Positions 6,475-9,557 of a stretch of 9,557 bases of DNA are shown here, one piece after another. A program made the position numbers and the translations under genes. The notes under the pieces were generated by a model. That model was not told the origin of the DNA. It did not search any database and was given only the letters and a program-made list of their open reading frames with translations. Within the stretch, counting starts at the first letter, position 1, and each line of letters opens with the position of its first letter. Source of the DNA: Syntrophomonas sp. UBA4807 (lineage in GTDB: Bacteria > Bacillota > Syntrophomonadia > Syntrophomonadales > Syntrophomonadaceae). Where the stretch lies: NCBI GenBank assembly GCA_002402575.1, contig DHGD01000063.1:1-9557 (forward strand). The letters run 5' to 3'.

Positions 6475-7134
6475 ATGCTGGAGGCCGCTGATCTAAAACA
6501 CCACCCGGTGGTGCAGGGATTCATCAAACAGGGCAACGCGCATTTGGAGGCCATCGGGTACACTGATCACGGACAGGTCCATGTAGCGGTGGTGTCAAGG
6601 CTCAGCCGGGAGATATTGCTGAAATTGAAATATCCGCAGCGCATGGCCGACCTGGCAGCGATAGCCGGATACTTGCACGACATCGGCAATGTCATTAACC
6701 GCAACGGGCACAGTCAGTCCGGAGCCCTGATAGCGTGGGAATTGCTGCACCGGATGAGGATGCCTCAGAACGAAATAGCTGTCGTCTGCGCCGCTATAGG
6801 CAATCATGACGAAGGCAGCGGCCAGCCCGTCAATGAGGTGGCTGCGGCTTTGATACTGGCGGACAAGTCGCATGTGCACCGCAACCGGGTCAGGAATAGC
6901 GATGTAGCCACCTTTGATATACATGACCGGGTCAATTATGCGGTGGAATATTCCATAGTCAACATTGATGCCGCAGAAAGGGTCATTTCTATGGAGATGG
7001 CCATTGATACCGAAATATGTCCGGTTATGGAGTATTTCGAGATATTTATGAGCCGTATGTTGATGTGCAGGCATGCCGCGGATTTTTTGAAATGTGAGTT
7101 TGAACTCATCATAAATGGAGCCAAGCTGATTTAA
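6475..7134 (+). CDS. HD-domain phosphohydrolase of unknown substrate
   Basis: This 219-residue protein has an HD-superfamily metal site. Probable ligands are H36 (in DHGQVHV, with H32 nearby), the H68-D69 doublet in AGYLHDIGN, H79 (NGHSQSG), H111 (GNHDEG) and D130 (LILADKSHVHR). That is six possible ligands, enough for a two-metal centre. It lacks the GYP motif, and no signal peptide or membrane segment is evident, so it should be cytoplasmic. HD proteins hydrolyse phosphate esters, often of nucleotides or second messengers; the substrate here cannot be told from sequence. It starts two bases after yajC and ends just before secD, so it is embedded in the sec operon. I believe a similar HD gene occupies this position in other Clostridia, which would hint at a link with envelope or secretion physiology. 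Confidence 0.88.
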   Translation: MLEAADLKHHPVVQGFIKQGNAHLEAIGYTDHGQVHVAVVSRLSREILLKLKYPQRMADLAAIAGYLHDIGNVINRNGHSQSGALIAWELLHRMRMPQNEIAVVCAAIGNHDEGSGQPVNEVAAALILADKSHVHRNRVRNSDVATFDIHDRVNYAVEYSIVNIDAAERVISMEMAIDTEICPVMEYFEIFMSRMLMCRHAADFLKCEFELIINGAKLI

Positions 7135-7144
7135 GTAAAGTTGT

Positions 7145-7160
7145 GGAGGAGATTAAAGTG
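7145..7160 (+). promoter_or_regulatory. secD ribosome binding site deciding a GTG start at 7158
   Basis: GGAGGAGA (7145-7152) is followed after five bases by GTG at 7158. The longer in-frame GTG at 7143 overlaps this Shine-Dalgarno and has none of its own, so 7158 is the better start. Confidence 0.85.
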
Positions 7161-8363
7161 AACCGAACCATGAGTATCGTTATCAGTGCGGTGATTGTGG
7201 CAGCGCTGTTGCTGGCGGCGGTTTTCCTGCAGAAACCGCTGGTCAACAACCTTGACCTCGGTCTGGATCTGAGGGGCGGCCTGCGGGTAGTCCTGCAAGC
7301 TGAGGAAAAGCCCGGCGAACCAATCACTGAAGACACCATTCAAAAAGCGGTGGGAATCTTGCGCGACCGCGTGGATAGCCTGGGCGTCAGGGAAACCAGC
7401 CTGTATCCGCAGGGCAAAGACCGGGTGGTTATCGAGATAGCCGGGGAAGAGGACCCTGAGGCAGCGGTCGACATATTAAAGAACGTGGCTCAACTGGAGT
7501 TTCAGGATGAAAAGGGCAATGTGCTGGTCAGCGGGAAGAACCTTATTGATGCTCAGGCCCGAATCAATCAGAACAGCCAGGAAGCCTATGTGGAACTGAA
7601 ATTTGACAAAGAAGGTGCTGAGGCTTTTGCCAAAGCCACATCCGCCAATGTGGGCAAACCCCTGGTAATAGTCCTGGACGGCGAGGTTATCAGCGCCCCC
7701 CGGGTCAACCAGGCTATAACTGATGGCAACGCTATCATCGAGGGCGACTTTGAGGCTAAGGAAGCTCAGGATTTGGCGGTTCTGCTGCGCTCCGGCGCTC
7801 TGCCGGTCAGCTTCACGGTTCTGGAGAAACGCTCCATCGGACCCAGCCTGGGGGCGGACTCCCTGGAAAAGAGCCTTAAAGCCGGCATCATCGGCATTCT
7901 GGCGGTTTTCATCTTTATGCTCGGATACTACCGGTTACCGGGATTGATCGCCGACATCTCTATTCTCCTGTATGGATTGTTGGTTTTGGGTAGTATGGTT
8001 TTGCTGAATGCCGTCTTAACTCTGCCGGGCATCGCCGCCTTCGTTTTGTCGATAGGCATGGCGGTGGATGCCAATATCATTATCTACGAGCGCATCAAAG
8101 AGGAAATCAGATGGGGCAAGACCTTACAGGCCGCTATCGACGCAGGTTTTAAGCGCGCCTTTTGGACCATCTTCGACTCTAACCTGACCACGCTGGTGGC
8201 CGCGGTAGTTTTGATGTACTTCGGTACCGGCACGGTTAAAGGATTTGCCGTCACACTTTCCATAGGGTTGGTCATAAATATGTTCACTGCCCTGACCTTT
8301 ACCCGCTATCTGCTGGTGTTGGCTTCTAACTTGACCAAGAACATTCGGCTGTACGGGGTATAA
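7158..8363 (+). CDS. secD: Protein translocase subunit SecD
   Basis: SecD pairs with SecF in the membrane and uses the proton (or sodium) gradient to help pull translocated proteins out of the SecYEG channel. From GTG 7158 the protein has 401 residues. It has an N-terminal helix (about 5-25), then LGLDLRGGLRVVL (34-46), a large extracytoplasmic region with the P1 fold, and the conserved SIGPSLGADS (226-235). Further membrane helices follow, including GMAVDANIIIYERIKEE (300-316), whose aspartate D304 corresponds to the ion-path residue of the family. It is shorter than the ~615-residue enterobacterial protein, normal for Clostridia. The gene is 23 bp after the HD gene and 12 bp before secF. 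Confidence 0.97.
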   Translation: MNRTMSIVISAVIVAALLLAAVFLQKPLVNNLDLGLDLRGGLRVVLQAEEKPGEPITEDTIQKAVGILRDRVDSLGVRETSLYPQGKDRVVIEIAGEEDPEAAVDILKNVAQLEFQDEKGNVLVSGKNLIDAQARINQNSQEAYVELKFDKEGAEAFAKATSANVGKPLVIVLDGEVISAPRVNQAITDGNAIIEGDFEAKEAQDLAVLLRSGALPVSFTVLEKRSIGPSLGADSLEKSLKAGIIGILAVFIFMLGYYRLPGLIADISILLYGLLVLGSMVLLNAVLTLPGIAAFVLSIGMAVDANIIIYERIKEEIRWGKTLQAAIDAGFKRAFWTIFDSNLTTLVAAVVLMYFGTGTVKGFAVTLSIGLVINMFTALTFTRYLLVLASNLTKNIRLYGV

Positions 8364-8375
8364 GGAGGGACAACA

Positions 8376-9215
8376 GTGATAATTGAAAGGCGTAAAATTT
8401 TCTACATTATCTCTTTGATATTGATCCTGCCGGGATTGGCATCCCTGTTCGTGAATGGCCTCAACCTGGGCATTGACTTTCGGGGCGGATCCATAGTACA
8501 TGTCAGGATAGCTACTGATGTAGCCGCGACAGAGGTGCGGGAAGCCCTGGCCCCTGTGGGCCAGGAAAAGTCTGAAGTGCAAAAAAGCGCTGACAATACT
8601 TATTATATCCGCACCAGCGAGCTGGATCAGGAGCAAACCCGCGCCATCATCAATGCGCTTAAGACCAGATTCGGTGAGGTCGAGCTGCTGAGCGCTGAGA
8701 GCGTTGGCGCCACCATCGGCAGGGAATTGAGCCTGAACGCTCTGATGGCACTGGGCTTGGGCCTGGCTCTGATGCTGGTGTATATCTCCTTCCGATTTGA
8801 ATGGACCTTCGGAGTGGCGGCGGTATTGGCGTTGCTTCACAATGTACTGGTGGTCCTGGGAGTATTTTCGATATTCCAGTGGGAGGTTAACTCCCCGTTC
8901 ATAGCCTCGATATTGACGGTTGTTGGTTTTACCATAAATGACACTATCGTGGTGTTTGACCGGGTTAGGGAGAACCTGCGCGGTATCAAGAAGCCTGATT
9001 ACCTTAATATCCTTAACAAAAGCATCTTGCAGGTGGTGAACCGCTCCATCAATACGGTTCTGACCGCAGTTATTACCCTGACGGCATTGCTGCTCTTAGG
9101 AGGCGCTACTATCAAGTTCTTTGTAGCTGCTATGTTGATCGGCTTTGTGGCGGGGGCTTATTCATCCATTTGCATAGCCAGCCCGTTATGGTATGAGATA
9201 AAAAAATCTGATTAG
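8376..9215 (+). CDS. secF: Protein translocase subunit SecF
   Basis: SecF is the partner of SecD in the SecDF complex of the cytoplasmic membrane. The 279 residues include a first helix (about 8-27), the signature LGIDFRGGSIVHV (31-43) and a small extracytoplasmic domain. SVGATIGREL (109-118) leads into five C-terminal helices with GFTINDTIVVFDRVREN (184-200), the ion-path motif equivalent to that of SecD. A strong AAGGAGGG (8362-8369) overlaps the secD stop and is followed six bases later by the GTG start. Separate secD and secF genes, rather than the fused secDF of Bacillus, fit Clostridia. It is probably the last gene of the long transcription unit; no terminator was found before the promoter at 9225. 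Confidence 0.97.
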   Translation: MIIERRKIFYIISLILILPGLASLFVNGLNLGIDFRGGSIVHVRIATDVAATEVREALAPVGQEKSEVQKSADNTYYIRTSELDQEQTRAIINALKTRFGEVELLSAESVGATIGRELSLNALMALGLGLALMLVYISFRFEWTFGVAAVLALLHNVLVVLGVFSIFQWEVNSPFIASILTVVGFTINDTIVVFDRVRENLRGIKKPDYLNILNKSILQVVNRSINTVLTAVITLTALLLLGGATIKFFVAAMLIGFVAGAYSSICIASPLWYEIKKSD

Positions 9216-9224
9216 TGATTTCCT

Positions 9225-9254
9225 TTGACAGGACAAGGATTGATAACTTATACT
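9225..9254 (+). promoter_or_regulatory. Sigma-A type promoter for the CDF exporter
   Basis: A perfect -35 TTGACA (9225-9230) and a TATACT -10 (9249-9254), matching TATAAT at five of six bases, are separated by 18 bp. They start ten bases after the secF stop. Transcription would begin near 9261, giving a leader of about 115 nt before the exporter ATG. Confidence 0.85.
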
Positions 9255-9261
9255 AAATTTT

Positions 9262-9336
9262 AATAGAGTGACATCGGTGCGTTTGGTCAGGCCACCGGCC
9301 GGGCTCATTGAGCAGCGGAACACCGCGGGACTTCAT
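9262..9336 (+). promoter_or_regulatory. Structured leader resembling a NiCo (czcD) cobalt/nickel riboswitch
   Basis: Three features point to metal-responsive RNA: a promoter directly upstream, a strong terminator overlapping the 3' end, and a CDF exporter downstream. Sequence boxes resemble those I recall for NiCo riboswitches: GAGTGACA (9266-9273), GCCGGGCT (9298-9305), AGCGGAACA (9314-9322) and GGGAC (9327-9331). Helices seen are UCGGUG (9274-9279) with CACCGG (9293-9298), GCUC (9303-9306) with GAGC (9310-9313) around AUU, and CCG (9299-9301) with CGG (9316-9318). The GGGAC box lies inside the terminator's 5' arm, so folding of the aptamer would block termination and switch the gene on, as known for this class. 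The fourth helix of the class is not apparent, with only four bases between the last two boxes, so this may be a variant or a different RNA. Confidence 0.5.
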
Positions 9337-9359
9337 AATTGTATGAAGTCCCGCTTTTT
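9325..9359 (+). terminator. Intrinsic terminator in the exporter leader
   Basis: GCGGGACTTCAT (9325-9336) pairs perfectly with ATGAAGTCCCGC (9343-9354), a 12-bp stem that one A-T pair can extend to 13. It is followed at once by TTTTT (9355-9359). Lying between a promoter and its gene, it is best read as the expression platform of a transcriptional attenuator. It would also stop read-through from secF. Confidence 0.92.
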
Positions 9360-9376
9360 ATTAACGGGGGTTGGCA

Positions 9377-9557
9377 ATGGACAGAGAGATTAAAACCAGA
9401 GCGGCGGCAGTATCTGTTTTCAGCAATATGCTCTTGATGACCGCCAAATTAATTATCGGGCTTATAAGCGGCTCTATAAGCGTCATTTCCGAAGCCATAC
9501 ATTCCGGTAATGATTTGGTGGCTTCACTGATTGCCCTCTTCGCCGTGAAAGAGTCTT
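9377..9557 (+). CDS. Cation diffusion facilitator metal exporter, N-terminal part (runs off the window)
   Basis: Sixty residues are visible. They begin MDREIKTRAAAVSVFSNMLL, with a first membrane helix (about 12-30), the conserved SGSISVISEAIHSGNDLVAS (31-50) and the start of a second helix. The H42-x3-D46 pair is in the place of the transmembrane metal-binding site of CDF proteins such as FieF/YiiP, where the first ligand is Asp. CDF proteins export divalent metals such as zinc, iron, cobalt, nickel or manganese in exchange for protons. Which metal cannot be decided from this fragment, but the upstream leader argues for cobalt or nickel. GGGGG (9366-9370) six bases before the ATG is the ribosome binding site. 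The gene has its own promoter and attenuator and is independent of secF. Confidence 0.88.
   Translation, partial: MDREIKTRAAAVSVFSNMLLMTAKLIIGLISGSISVISEAIHSGNDLVASLIALFAVKES

Noticed and set aside
7143..7157. Longer GTG start for secD at 7143
   Set aside because: It coincides with the Shine-Dalgarno GGAGGAGA and has none upstream. GTG 7158 is well spaced and gives a normal short N-terminus before the first helix.
8124..8840. Long minus-strand open frame of 238 codons opposite secD and secF
   Set aside because: It lies antisense across two strongly conserved genes, its predicted protein is rich in Gln and His with no motif, and it spans the secD-secF junction. It is a codon-bias shadow.
9261..9360. 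Cobalamin riboswitch, manganese (yybP-ykoY) riboswitch or T-box as identity of the exporter leader
   Set aside because: The diagnostic boxes of these classes, as I know them, are absent, and the leader is too short for a cobalamin switch or a T-box.

Overview
The window carries a compact, entirely plus-strand block of housekeeping genes from a spore-forming member of the Firmicutes, most likely class Clostridia. The grounds are the gene order bofC - ruvC - ruvA - ruvB - queH - DUF2905 - queA - tgt - yajC - HD protein - secD - secF, Firmicutes-style strong ribosome binding sites with several TTG and GTG starts, and a BofC-like sporulation protein. Base composition looks close to half G+C. A syntrophic or thermophilic clostridial lineage (Syntrophomonadaceae or Peptococcaceae-like) would fit, but this is inference from memory of gene order; no species can be named from the sequence.

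Layout. Positions 1-459 hold the 3' part of a BofC-like gene. Positions 460-776 are a gene-free gap containing a 200-bp repeat structure bounded by perfect 16-bp inverted copies of GTGTCAGGGGACGGTT, with a 47-bp tandem duplication inside. From 777 to 2962 lie ruvC, ruvA and ruvB, the full RuvABC Holliday-junction machinery. From 2975 to 6134 lie queH, a small DUF2905 membrane protein, queA and tgt: three of the enzymes for queuosine in the tRNA wobble position (Tgt inserts the precursor base, QueA adds the epoxycyclopentane, QueH reduces it to Q). From 6200 to 9215 lie yajC, an HD-domain phosphohydrolase, secD and secF, the accessory complex of the Sec translocase plus a hydrolase of unknown substrate. 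Gaps from ruvC to secF are mostly 2-25 bp, with larger ones before queA, tgt and yajC, so this may be one long transcription unit, though no promoter could be placed confidently at its head.

A separate transcription unit begins after secF. A near-consensus sigma-A promoter (TTGACA, 18 bp, TATACT, 9225-9254) is followed by a structured leader of about 100 nt, a strong intrinsic terminator (9325-9359), and then the start of a cation diffusion facilitator (CDF) metal exporter that runs off the window. The leader has sequence boxes and a helix order resembling the NiCo (czcD) cobalt/nickel riboswitch, but it appears to lack one helix. This is the most interesting item here.

No rRNA, tRNA, CRISPR array, transposase gene or phage gene was seen. 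Two short open frames (3775-3876 and 4900-5034) fill gaps in the que segment and are reported at low confidence.
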